From Microcoleus sp. FACHB-831 (GTDB lineage: Bacteria; Cyanobacteriota; Cyanobacteriia; Cyanobacteriales; FACHB-T130), in the NCBI RefSeq assembly GCF_014695585.1, contig NZ_JACJON010000061.1, positions 62,001 through 126,000 on the forward strand: 64,000 nucleotides of DNA, in the 5' to 3' direction. This document shows, one piece after another, positions 18,906 to 26,326 of this stretch. A program made the position numbers and the translations under genes. Below the pieces are notes generated by a model. That model ran no database searches. It was not told the DNA's origin and saw only the letters and a list, made by a program, of their open reading frames with translations. How positions within the stretch are numbered: the first letter of the stretch is position 1; each line of letters starts with the position of its first letter.

Positions 18906-21047
18906 TTACTGCGATCGCCAAATCTTAATCGTGTTATCTGCTTTACTGGCGCTGACGAGAAGTTGACCATCAGGGCTAAAGGTGACAGCATCAACAAAGC
19001 CTAACTGGTTAGATATGGTGCTTTTCAATTCTCCGGTTTGCAGATTCCACAGCTTAAGTGTCCCGTCCAAACTACCGCTGGCTATAGTATGACCATCCGG
19101 ACTGATGGTGATGGATCGAATCTCATCTACATGACCGGAGAGAGTGCGTACAGGCAAACAGGCTTGTGCGCCCTTACAGTTTGCGACTAAATTTCGCAAA
19201 TTCCATATGCTAATTGTGTTGAAACTGCTGCTAACTAGGGTATTCCCATCCGGGCTAATAGCAACAGAGGAAACGGGATAGTTTGAGGGGTCGGACAAGC
19301 TAAGCAGCAATTGTCCCCTAGCCAGATTCCACAGTTTGATTGTCTTGTCTTTGCTACCGCTGACAAGACTCTGGCTATCTGGAGTAATGGCGACAGATGA
19401 AACAAAGTCAGTATGCCCTTTCAGGGTGTTTTTTAGTTGTCCCGTCCGTATATCCCACAGTTTAATTGTCTTGTCTTTACCACCGCTGGCAAGAGTCCTA
19501 CCATCAGGACTAAAGGCAACTGAAAAAACCCAGTCTGAATGTCCCTCAAGTGTAGTTCTCACTTTTGCGCTGCTAGGATTCCAGAGTTTGATGGTTCCGT
19601 CCGCACTGCTACTAGCAAGGGTCTTACCATCGGGGCTGAATGCAACTGAATAAACCCAATCTGAATGCCCCATTAGGGTGCGCTGCGGTGCGCCATTGGG
19701 CAAATTCCAAAGTTTGATGGTGTTGTCTAGACTACCGCTGGCGAGGGTATATCCATCCGGGCTGATGGCGAGAGAATAAACCTGACCTAAATGCCCGGAT
19801 AGGGTGTTGGCTAAAGAAATATTTTCTACTCGATCCCAAGGACGATTTAGCGTTTGAAAATAATAAATTCCGCTTGCCAATGCTAAAGCAGTGGCGATAC
19901 TTGCTCCCGCTGCGATCGCGCGACGAGGTTTGGTGAAAAACTTAAAAATACTAGGCTTGCGATCGCGTAAATCTGAATGCGCCTCCCGTATATTATTCCC
20001 ATTTTCCAACATTGTCTGTTGGTCAGATAGCGCGTTCTCAGGCCGCAATTCTCCTTGAGGTCTCGATGAATTTTCTCCAAAAGCCTCGGTTGCCTGCTGC
20101 TTAAATGTCAGCGTTTCAGACCGCAGTTTATCGGTTGTTTGTGAAACAGGAGAGGCGGATGCGCGAGCAGGAATATTATCCTTTGAGATAGTAAAAGTTT
20201 GCGTTGGCAGCTCGGCATCGACTAACTGAAGGGCAGCAATAGCCTCTGCCGCTGTTTGGTAGCGTTGTCGATAGTCATACCGCACCATTTTGTCTAAAAC
20301 ATCTAGTAGCGACGGCGCATAAACAGCCTCCGCAGGCAAGCGATCGCGCCATATAATTTCGCTAGTTTTGGGGTCTTCTGGCAGCCCGTTAGGAGATAAT
20401 CCAGTAAGGGCTTGAATACCCAGCATCCCCACAGCATAAATATCACTACAGAATCGCGGTTTGCCTCCTAGTTGCTCGTTGGGCATATAGCCTGGAGACC
20501 CAATACAAACCGTAAAACTTGTCTGTCCTTCAGTATTAATTGTCTGCGTGCTGACTTGTTTAACTGCCCCAAAGTCAATCAAAACTAACTTGCCGTCTTG
20601 CTTACGCCTAATTAAATTTGATGGCTTAATATCTCGGTGAATGACATCTTGCTGATGTACAAATTCTAAAATTTTTAAAATTTCCATCAACAGGTCAATT
20701 ACCTTCGTCTGACTCAAGCCATTGCCAGCAGATAATTCCAGCTTTAGTTCATCACCTTCGATAAATTCCTGAACTAAATAGAACTCTTGCTCTTCTTCAA
20801 AATGAGCCAAAAGTCTAGGAATCTGATCGTGGCTTCCTAGCTGGTACAACGTTCGCGCTTCTCTATCAAATAAGCGCCTTGCTACCTCTAAAGTCGTGGC
20901 ATCTGTACCCTTGGGCAAGAGTAGCTTGACGACACACAGGGGGTTGCCTGGTAGCTGCTTATCCGAGGCAAGATAAGTTTGACCAAAGCCTCCGCCTCCC
21001 AAGTGTTTGACAATTTGGTAGCGACCACCAAGCGTTTTTCCTAGCAT
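18906..21047 (-). CDS. membrane Ser/Thr protein kinase with WD40 propeller, second copy
   Basis: Its architecture matches that of its neighbour: kinase at about residues 1-270 (LGGGGFGQTY, HRDIKPSNLI, DFGAVKQ), Ser/Thr-rich linker, a membrane span near 375-395, and seven WD40 repeats ending WRSQ. The linker is shorter and diverged, while the kinase start and last blade are well conserved with the neighbour. Blade 5 has the same two-cysteine insert (CKGAQAC). The 98-base gap between the two genes contains no clear terminator. Substrates are unknown. Confidence 0.92.
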   Translation of the reverse strand: MLGKTLGGRYQIVKHLGGGGFGQTYLASDKQLPGNPLCVVKLLLPKGTDATTLEVARRLFDREARTLYQLGSHDQIPRLLAHFEEEQEFYLVQEFIEGDELKLELSAGNGLSQTKVIDLLMEILKILEFVHQQDVIHRDIKPSNLIRRKQDGKLVLIDFGAVKQVSTQTINTEGQTSFTVCIGSPGYMPNEQLGGKPRFCSDIYAVGMLGIQALTGLSPNGLPEDPKTSEIIWRDRLPAEAVYAPSLLDVLDKMVRYDYRQRYQTAAEAIAALQLVDAELPTQTFTISKDNIPARASASPVSQTTDKLRSETLTFKQQATEAFGENSSRPQGELRPENALSDQQTMLENGNNIREAHSDLRDRKPSIFKFFTKPRRAIAAGASIATALALASGIYYFQTLNRPWDRVENISLANTLSGHLGQVYSLAISPDGYTLASGSLDNTIKLWNLPNGAPQRTLMGHSDWVYSVAFSPDGKTLASSSADGTIKLWNPSSAKVRTTLEGHSDWVFSVAFSPDGRTLASGGKDKTIKLWDIRTGQLKNTLKGHTDFVSSVAITPDSQSLVSGSKDKTIKLWNLARGQLLLSLSDPSNYPVSSVAISPDGNTLVSSSFNTISIWNLRNLVANCKGAQACLPVRTLSGHVDEIRSITISPDGHTIASGSLDGTLKLWNLQTGELKSTISNQLGFVDAVTFSPDGQLLVSASKADNTIKIWRSQ

Positions 21048-21454
21048 GACATTGATGCAGTGGCAGTTTTAGTTTCTTCCGCCCTTTGCCCTGCGAGGGG
21101 CACAGAGGGGATAAATCTCGAACAACTCTTTGTTTGTAGTATGATTGATTTTGGTAACTCGTATCGGTCGCCCGCGCAGCATAGACATGAAACTGGTACA
21201 ACAAATGTGGTTGTATCTACCGATGTAACAGCCAAACTCGGCAAAGCTGCCGCTGCTGAATGCCCGATCCAAAGGCGGAGAGTCAGACCTGAGATTATGT
21301 TACTTTTGATAGTTTAACGCTGGCAAATATAAAAGCTGTTATTTGGTGGGTAAGGGCTGGGAGCTGGCCTACTTAGTAGCTAGCTATAGTAGGATATCGC
21401 GGATGCGTAGTCTTTGGTGTAGGGTTAGCCCAGAACCCAGGCGCGATCGCGTGA
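21048..21454. other. intergenic stretch without a recognisable gene
   Basis: Open frames here are short and unsupported. The stretch separates the second WD40 kinase from the remnant of a third copy and may be decayed coding sequence, but I found no segment that aligns by eye to the neighbouring kinases. Confidence 0.35.
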
Positions 21455-22058
21455 GCCAAATCTTGAGCGTGTTGTCATCCATACTAGAACTGATCAGGGT
21501 CTTCCCAGCGGGGCTGAAGGTAAGGCAATTAATTAAGCCTAAACGGTTATAAATAGTGTTTTTCTAGTGGTTTTAGCTTTTGCGGCGGGGTGTTATGTTG
21601 AGTGATTATAAAATTTCTGCCACTATTTTGTAGCGATCGCTGTAATGATACTTCCACCAATTTCTTTAATATTGGCTAAATTATAGCTGGATTGTTCTTG
21701 ATTACTCCAGAAAATATCGTTTATTTTTAATTTTTTTGTAGGTGATTAAGGTCTACGCCCTTTCAGCTTTAATGCCAATCATTACCCCCAGCATAAATAT
21801 CGCTATAAATTTTGGATCATCACTGATTTTTCCCTTTAGTCTCTATAGTTATTCAGAAGAATAACAACTGTTACTTTAGTCTGTAATTAGGCCTTATCTG
21901 CTGTCGGGCTAAATTATTTTAGCACTCCAAAATCTATTAAAAGTATTGTGGCATTTTGTTGCCTCTGGTTAAATTTGATAGCTTATATCACCGTTGATGA
22001 AATATTGCTGATGCACAAACTCTAAAACATTTTAAATGTCCAGTAAAATGCAATGATT
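21455..22058 (-). pseudogene. decayed third copy of the WD40 kinase gene
   Basis: Three blocks match the intact neighbours in order: 21929-22058 matches the HRDIKPSNLI/DFGA coding region (compare 18331-18461), 21770-21830 matches the part coding CSDIYAVGMIGI (compare 18176-18237), and 21455-21560 matches the last WD40 blade (compare 18911-19025). The kinase N-lobe, linker, membrane span and six blades are missing, and the remaining blocks contain stops and small indels. Confidence 0.8.
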
Positions 22059-22090
22059 GTGGTATTGTGTCTATCGTGGCCCGGTTGGGC

Positions 22091-22118
22091 TGTAGGAATC
22101 CCTATTAGGGATTGAAAT
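22091..22118 (+). repeat. solitary CRISPR-repeat-like element
   Basis: AATCCCTATTAGGGATT (22098-22114) is flanked by TGTAGG and GAAAT. It has the palindromic core and ATTGAAA end typical of many cyanobacterial CRISPR repeats. Only one copy is present, with no spacer array and no cas gene in the window. It lies 15 bases before the likely folK ATG, so it may instead be a hairpin in the folK leader. Confidence 0.4.
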
Positions 22119-22132
22119 TAGGCTTGAAACTT

Positions 22133-22639
22133 ATGCAATCTACACCCTGCGTGTCAGCTAAACGTGCGCGAAGCGCACTTGCTCTCGGCAGTAATCTTGG
22201 CGACTCCCGCGCCATCCTAGAAGCCGCCCTCAAAACCCTGGACAACACCCCAGGCATCACCTTACAAACTACTTCCAGTTGGTATCAAACTGCACCAGTG
22301 GGGCCACCTCAACCCGATTACCTTAATGCCTGTGCGTTAGTGCAAGTTGAACTGACGCCCCAAGAATTGTTAGAAAATATACTCAATATCGAAGCAGAAT
22401 TTGGTAGAGTTCGTCACGAACGCTGGGGATCGCGAACGTTGGACATCGATATATTGCTGTTTGATGATGTAATTTTGGATACCCCAGTACTTCAATTGCC
22501 TCATCCCCGCATGACAGAAAGAGGTTTTGTACTCGTACCGCTGGCTGAAATTGCGCCAGATTGGGTAGAGCCAGTTTCAAAGAAAGCGATCGCGCAACTC
22601 GTCCAAGCGGTAGACTGTTCAGGAGTCCGCCGCTTATAG
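22133..22639 (+). CDS. folK: 2-amino-4-hydroxy-6-hydroxymethyldihydropteridine pyrophosphokinase
   Basis: HPPK transfers pyrophosphate from ATP to the pterin in folate synthesis. Family motifs are clear: LALGSNLGDS near the N-terminus, SSWYQTAPVGPPQPDYLN, HERWGSRTLDIDILLF (metal-binding Asp pair) and LPHPRMTERGFVL. ATG at 22133 is preferred; a TTG at 22112 would add seven residues and overlap a palindromic element. The downstream Nudix gene begins six bases after the stop, so the two are probably co-transcribed. Confidence 0.93.
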   Translation: MQSTPCVSAKRARSALALGSNLGDSRAILEAALKTLDNTPGITLQTTSSWYQTAPVGPPQPDYLNACALVQVELTPQELLENILNIEAEFGRVRHERWGSRTLDIDILLFDDVILDTPVLQLPHPRMTERGFVLVPLAEIAPDWVEPVSKKAIAQLVQAVDCSGVRRL

Positions 22640-22645
22640 TTTCCC

Positions 22646-23194
22646 ATGCCACTAGGTAAAGAACCACCAGAAGTCCTCAAACAACGCCTATTCTACGCAG
22701 GGCGCAAATTTAACTTTGAAGTCACCCGTCTCCGCCTCCCCAACAAAGCTGAAGGCGATTGGGAATGCATCCGTCACCCAGGCGGCGCACTAGCTGTGCC
22801 CGTCACCCCAGAAGGCAAGCTGATACTATTGAGGCAGTACCGCTTTGCAGTTCAGGGGCGTCTTTTGGAGTTCCCCGCTGGGACGATTGAGCCAAATGAA
22901 GATCCAGCCGAGACAATTAAGCGCGAAATTGAAGAAGAAACAGGCTATCGCGCTCATCGTTGGCAAAAATTAGGCGAATTTGCCCTAGCTCCTGGTTATT
23001 CTGATGAATTCATCTATGCTTTCTTAGCTCAAGATTTAGAGTTGTTGGAAACTCCTCCCAATCAAGATGCTGATGAAGACATTGAGACAATTTTGATGAC
23101 TCCCCAGGAATTAGAGCAAGCAATTCTTGCTGGCGAACCCGTAGATGCTAAATCGATTTCTAGCTTTTTCCTAGCTCGCCCTTTTCTTAATTAA
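22646..23194 (+). CDS. Nudix hydrolase, ADP-ribose pyrophosphatase type
   Basis: The 182-residue protein hydrolyses a nucleoside diphosphate linked to another moiety, most likely ADP-ribose to AMP and ribose 5-phosphate. A complete Nudix box (GX5EX7REUXEEXGU) is present as GTIEPNEDPAETIK then REIEEETGY at about residues 76-98. The preceding VLLRQYR-like segment (LILLRQYRF) and the ELAPGYSDE-like segment (FALAPGYSDEFI) are typical of the ADP-ribose subgroup. It follows folK by six bases and precedes an ADP-ribosylglycohydrolase gene, which fits ADP-ribose turnover. Confidence 0.88.
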   Translation: MPLGKEPPEVLKQRLFYAGRKFNFEVTRLRLPNKAEGDWECIRHPGGALAVPVTPEGKLILLRQYRFAVQGRLLEFPAGTIEPNEDPAETIKREIEEETGYRAHRWQKLGEFALAPGYSDEFIYAFLAQDLELLETPPNQDADEDIETILMTPQELEQAILAGEPVDAKSISSFFLARPFLN

Positions 23195-23214
23195 TGCAGA
23201 AAGGTTGGATTTTT

Positions 23215-23268
23215 AACCGCAGATAAACGCACATAACTTGGATATTATCTGCGTCTATCTGCGGGGTT
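23215..23268 (+). terminator. hairpin after the Nudix gene
   Basis: AACCGCAGATAAACGC (23215-23230) pairs with GCGTCTATCTGCGGGGTT (23251-23268) with one mismatch and a two-base bulge. This GCAGATAAACGC-type palindrome is a common interspersed sequence in cyanobacteria. It lies 21 bases after the stop and could terminate or stabilise the folK-Nudix mRNA. Confidence 0.55.
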
Positions 23269-23300
23269 TAAATAAAAAAGTATTTAAACAATAAAAGTAT

Positions 23301-24137
23301 ATGTTGCTGGAATTAGCTATTGGCGATGCTTACGGTGCTGGCTTTGAATATGTTAGTACACAGCTAATCAACGCTAGCAACGATTTAAGCGGATACGTGC
23401 AGCATCCCCGTCATAAAATAAAGCCTGGTTGCTACACGGATGATACTCAAATGAGTCTAGCGATCGCGGAAACAATTGTTAATCAAGAACCCTGGACGCC
23501 TGAAGTTTTAGCTAAGAATTTCGTCACGGCTTTTAAACGCGATCCGCGAGAAGGTTACGCCAGTAGTTTCTATTATTTTTTGCTAAAAATTCGCGACGGA
23601 AATGACTTTTTAGCAAAAATTATACCCACCAGCGATAAAAGTGGCGCGGCTATGCGTGCTGCACCGATGGGCGTGTTTTCTACTGTGGAAAAAGTTATCG
23701 AGGCGGCAAGAATTCAGGCGGCGATTACGCACAATACGCCAGATGGAATTAATGCTGCGATCGCAGCTGCGTTAATGTCCCATTATTTCATTTACCAGCT
23801 AGGACGAAAAAGAGACTTAGGGAAATTCCTCGAATCCCATGTATCGGGTGAATGGTCTAAACCTTGGCAGGGCAAAGTAAAATCAAAAGGCTGGATGAGC
23901 GTGAGGGCAGCAATTACTGCTATTGAACGCAACAATTCTATGAGCCAACTGCTAAAAGATTGCATCAAATATACTGGCGATGTAGATACTGTAGCGGCGA
24001 TCGCTCTTGCTGCTGCCTCTTGTAGCGATGAAATTGCCCAAGATCTTCCCTTGCATCTCACCAAAACTTTAGAAAATGGTGAGTATGGCAGAGATTATAT
24101 TATCGAATTAGACAACAAGCTAATGGCTTTGGTGTAG
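23301..24137 (+). CDS. ADP-ribosylglycohydrolase family protein
   Basis: Members of this DraG/ARH-like family remove ADP-ribose from proteins or small molecules using two magnesium ions. The 278-residue product has the metal-binding motifs GDAYGAGFE at the N-terminus, CYTDDTQMS near residue 48 and GDVDTVAAIALA near 228, plus SGAAMRAAPMG and ITHNTPDG. The N-terminus is short by a few residues against related proteins, but the first motif is intact. It is 106 bases after the Nudix gene on the same strand. Confidence 0.9.
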   Translation: MLLELAIGDAYGAGFEYVSTQLINASNDLSGYVQHPRHKIKPGCYTDDTQMSLAIAETIVNQEPWTPEVLAKNFVTAFKRDPREGYASSFYYFLLKIRDGNDFLAKIIPTSDKSGAAMRAAPMGVFSTVEKVIEAARIQAAITHNTPDGINAAIAAALMSHYFIYQLGRKRDLGKFLESHVSGEWSKPWQGKVKSKGWMSVRAAITAIERNNSMSQLLKDCIKYTGDVDTVAAIALAAASCSDEIAQDLPLHLTKTLENGEYGRDYIIELDNKLMALV

Positions 24138-24287
24138 CTAATACAACAGCGCTCCCCTCTATAAATAGGGAACATTAATATTTTTCCTTATATAAGCAGA
24201 TGGAGGGTGTTCTACATCAGCCAACGCATTAACACCCTTGTTAATACATTCGAGTTCTGTCTAGAATGTAGCTATCAATACAAATTC

Positions 24288-24512
24288 TTAATTACCATGC
24301 CGCCAGCTATCAGCCGACGATTTTCTACGAGTGTTGATTTCATGAACGCGACACTCTTTTAGACTTGATGCCTGGTAAAGCATATAGTCTATTTCAGCAT
24401 CAAAGAATGCATCCCCGCTACCTGTGTGGCTGGAGTTGTTAGAGGTTTCTTGAGCTTGACCAGAGGTTTGCTTGGAGACAGCCACTTGATTAAACATGAA
24501 TTTCTGAGTCAT
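24288..24512 (-). CDS. small hydrophilic protein of unknown function
   Basis: The 74-residue product (MTQKFMFNQVAVSKQ at the start) is polar, Ser/Thr/Asn-rich, with one Cys and a basic C-terminus (NTRRKSSADSWRHGN). I do not recognise it. A GAGG lies 10-13 bases before the ATG, and the gene stands alone between the ADP-ribosylglycohydrolase and the divergent photolyase genes. The length and Ser/Asn-rich centre leave a RiPP-like precursor conceivable, but no modifying enzyme is nearby. The reading frame may also be fortuitous. Confidence 0.45.
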   Translation of the reverse strand: MTQKFMFNQVAVSKQTSGQAQETSNNSSHTGSGDAFFDAEIDYMLYQASSLKECRVHEINTRRKSSADSWRHGN

Positions 24513-24717
24513 TAGCTTTTATCCTCAATACTTCCTTGCGTTTGTATTAGTCTAGTCCAGGAAATAGGGTAAAAAATCAGCCCTAAGTATAGGCCTGTTC
24601 GAGATTATAGTGAGATAAACCATCTCTACTGGAGCTAGTGATTCCTGAAATTTTGCCCTATTAGGGGGTGATTGCGTAAGTCCTAAGATAGAAAATCTTC
24701 ACAGTCTTGTTAGTTAG

Positions 24718-24747
24718 CCTTATGCCAGGTTTTATTCTGGCATAAGG
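24718..24747 (+). promoter_or_regulatory. hairpin in the photolyase leader
   Basis: CCTTATGCCAG (24718-24728) and CTGGCATAAGG (24737-24747) form a perfect 11-bp stem 25 bases before the photolyase ATG at 24773. An AAGGAG string overlaps its 3' arm but is too far away to be the ribosome binding site. It could be a leader regulator or a terminator of read-through. Confidence 0.5.
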
Positions 24748-24772
24748 AGCCAAATACCAAAATTTTAACTAA

Positions 24773-26215
24773 ATGTCTGACTTAATTCTGTTTTGGCATC
24801 GCCGCGATTTGCGAATCTCTGATAACTTAGGACTCGCTGCTGCACGGCTCCGGAGTCCCAAAGTAGTGGGTGTATTCTGCCTCGATCCTAATATTTTAGA
24901 GCGGGATGATGTCGCACCAGCACGAATCACTTATATGATTGGCTGCTTGCAAGAATTACAACAAAGCTATGCAGAAGCTGGCAGTCAATTATTGATTTTG
25001 CAAGCTAATCCGGTTCAAGCAATACCAAATCTTGCAGGCGCACTAAGCGCTAAGGCTGTATTTTGGAATTGGGATGTGGAGCCTTACTCAAAAGAACGCG
25101 ATCGCTCTGTCATTTCCGCCCTTAAAGAAAAAGGTATTGTCGTCCAAAACTTTTGGGATCAACTATTACATTCGCCAAACGAAATTCGCAGTGGTTCTAA
25201 AGCGCCTTACACAGTTTATTCCCCTTTTTGGAGAAATTGGAGCAGTCAACCCAAAGCAACTCCTGCTGAAACACTGCAAAATGCGGAAAATTTGAATGAA
25301 GCAGAACAAGAAGCTGCAAGAATTGCTGGTGCTGGAAAATTGCCCACAGCTAAAGATTTAGGATTCATTTGGGATAATGAATTGGTGACATCGCCAGGGG
25401 AAAAAGCCGCACAAGAAAAGCTAGAGGAATTTTATTCTTCGTCCATTAATGAATATGCAGAACAGCGAAATTTCCCAGCAATTCATGGTACATCGCAACT
25501 AAGCGCAGCCCTCAAATTTGGCGCGATTGGCGTTCGCAAAGTTTGGGCTGCTACTATTGCGGCAATGGAACAAAGCCGCAGCGATGAAGCAGAATTCAGC
25601 ATCAGAAGTTGGCAACAAGAACTTGCGTGGCGAGAGTTTTATCAACATGCAATGTATCACTACCCGGCATTAGCAGAGGGAGCATACCGCGAACCTTTCA
25701 AAAATTTTCCTTACGACGAAAACGAAGTACATTTCCAAGCGTGGTGTGAGGGTAAAACTGGATATCCTATAGTGGATGCTGCGATGCGGCAGATGAATGA
25801 AACTGCCTGGATGCACAACCGCTGTCGCATGATTGTTGCCAGTTTTCTTACTAAAGATTTGCTGCTTAATCCTAAGTTGGGAGAGGTAGTCTTTACTAAG
25901 AAACTCTATGATTGGGATCTTTCAGCCAACAACGGCGGATGGCAGTGGAGTGCTTCTAGTGGGATGGACCCCAAGCCCGTGAGGATTTTTAACCCCGCAA
26001 GTCAAGCGCAGAAATTCGATCCAGAGGGGGAATATATACGCCACTGGGTTCCAGAATTGAGGTCGGTGGATACAAAATCTTTGCTAACAGGAAATATACC
26101 ATCTGATAAGCGCGATCGCTGCGGTTATCCCGCCCCAATTGTGGATCACAACAAGCAACAACGTTTGTTTAAAGAACGCTATCAACAGCAAAAAGAAGGG
26201 TTAGAAACTTTGTAG
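24773..26215 (+). CDS. phr: deoxyribodipyrimidine (CPD) photolyase
   Basis: This light-driven flavoenzyme splits cyclobutane pyrimidine dimers. The 480-residue product has the N-terminal antenna domain (LILFWHRRDLRISDN) and the FAD-binding domain with SWQQELAWREFYQHAMYHYP, TGYPIVDAAMRQ, WMHNRCRMIVASFLTKDLL and DWDLSANNGGWQWSASSGMDP. The closeness to the Synechococcus class I enzyme suggests an 8-HDF antenna, an inference. A HIP1-containing hairpin separates its end from convergent nblS. Confidence 0.95.
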   Translation: MSDLILFWHRRDLRISDNLGLAAARLRSPKVVGVFCLDPNILERDDVAPARITYMIGCLQELQQSYAEAGSQLLILQANPVQAIPNLAGALSAKAVFWNWDVEPYSKERDRSVISALKEKGIVVQNFWDQLLHSPNEIRSGSKAPYTVYSPFWRNWSSQPKATPAETLQNAENLNEAEQEAARIAGAGKLPTAKDLGFIWDNELVTSPGEKAAQEKLEEFYSSSINEYAEQRNFPAIHGTSQLSAALKFGAIGVRKVWAATIAAMEQSRSDEAEFSIRSWQQELAWREFYQHAMYHYPALAEGAYREPFKNFPYDENEVHFQAWCEGKTGYPIVDAAMRQMNETAWMHNRCRMIVASFLTKDLLLNPKLGEVVFTKKLYDWDLSANNGGWQWSASSGMDPKPVRIFNPASQAQKFDPEGEYIRHWVPELRSVDTKSLLTGNIPSDKRDRCGYPAPIVDHNKQQRLFKERYQQQKEGLETL

Positions 26216-26230
26216 GATACTAACAACGCT

Positions 26231-26254
26231 AATTTTAGCGATCGCTCTAAAATT
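26231..26254 (+). terminator. hairpin with HIP1 loop between phr and nblS
   Basis: AATTTTAG (26231-26238) pairs with CTAAAATT (26247-26254), and the loop is a HIP1-like GCGATCGC core. The genes on either side are convergent, so it could terminate both. Confidence 0.55.
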
Positions 26255-26326
26255 GTCAGATAAACCTAATTAGCAAGGGGCGCTCGCAACTAAGTTCATC
26301 GAACGCGATCGCTCTCTCCATCTAAA

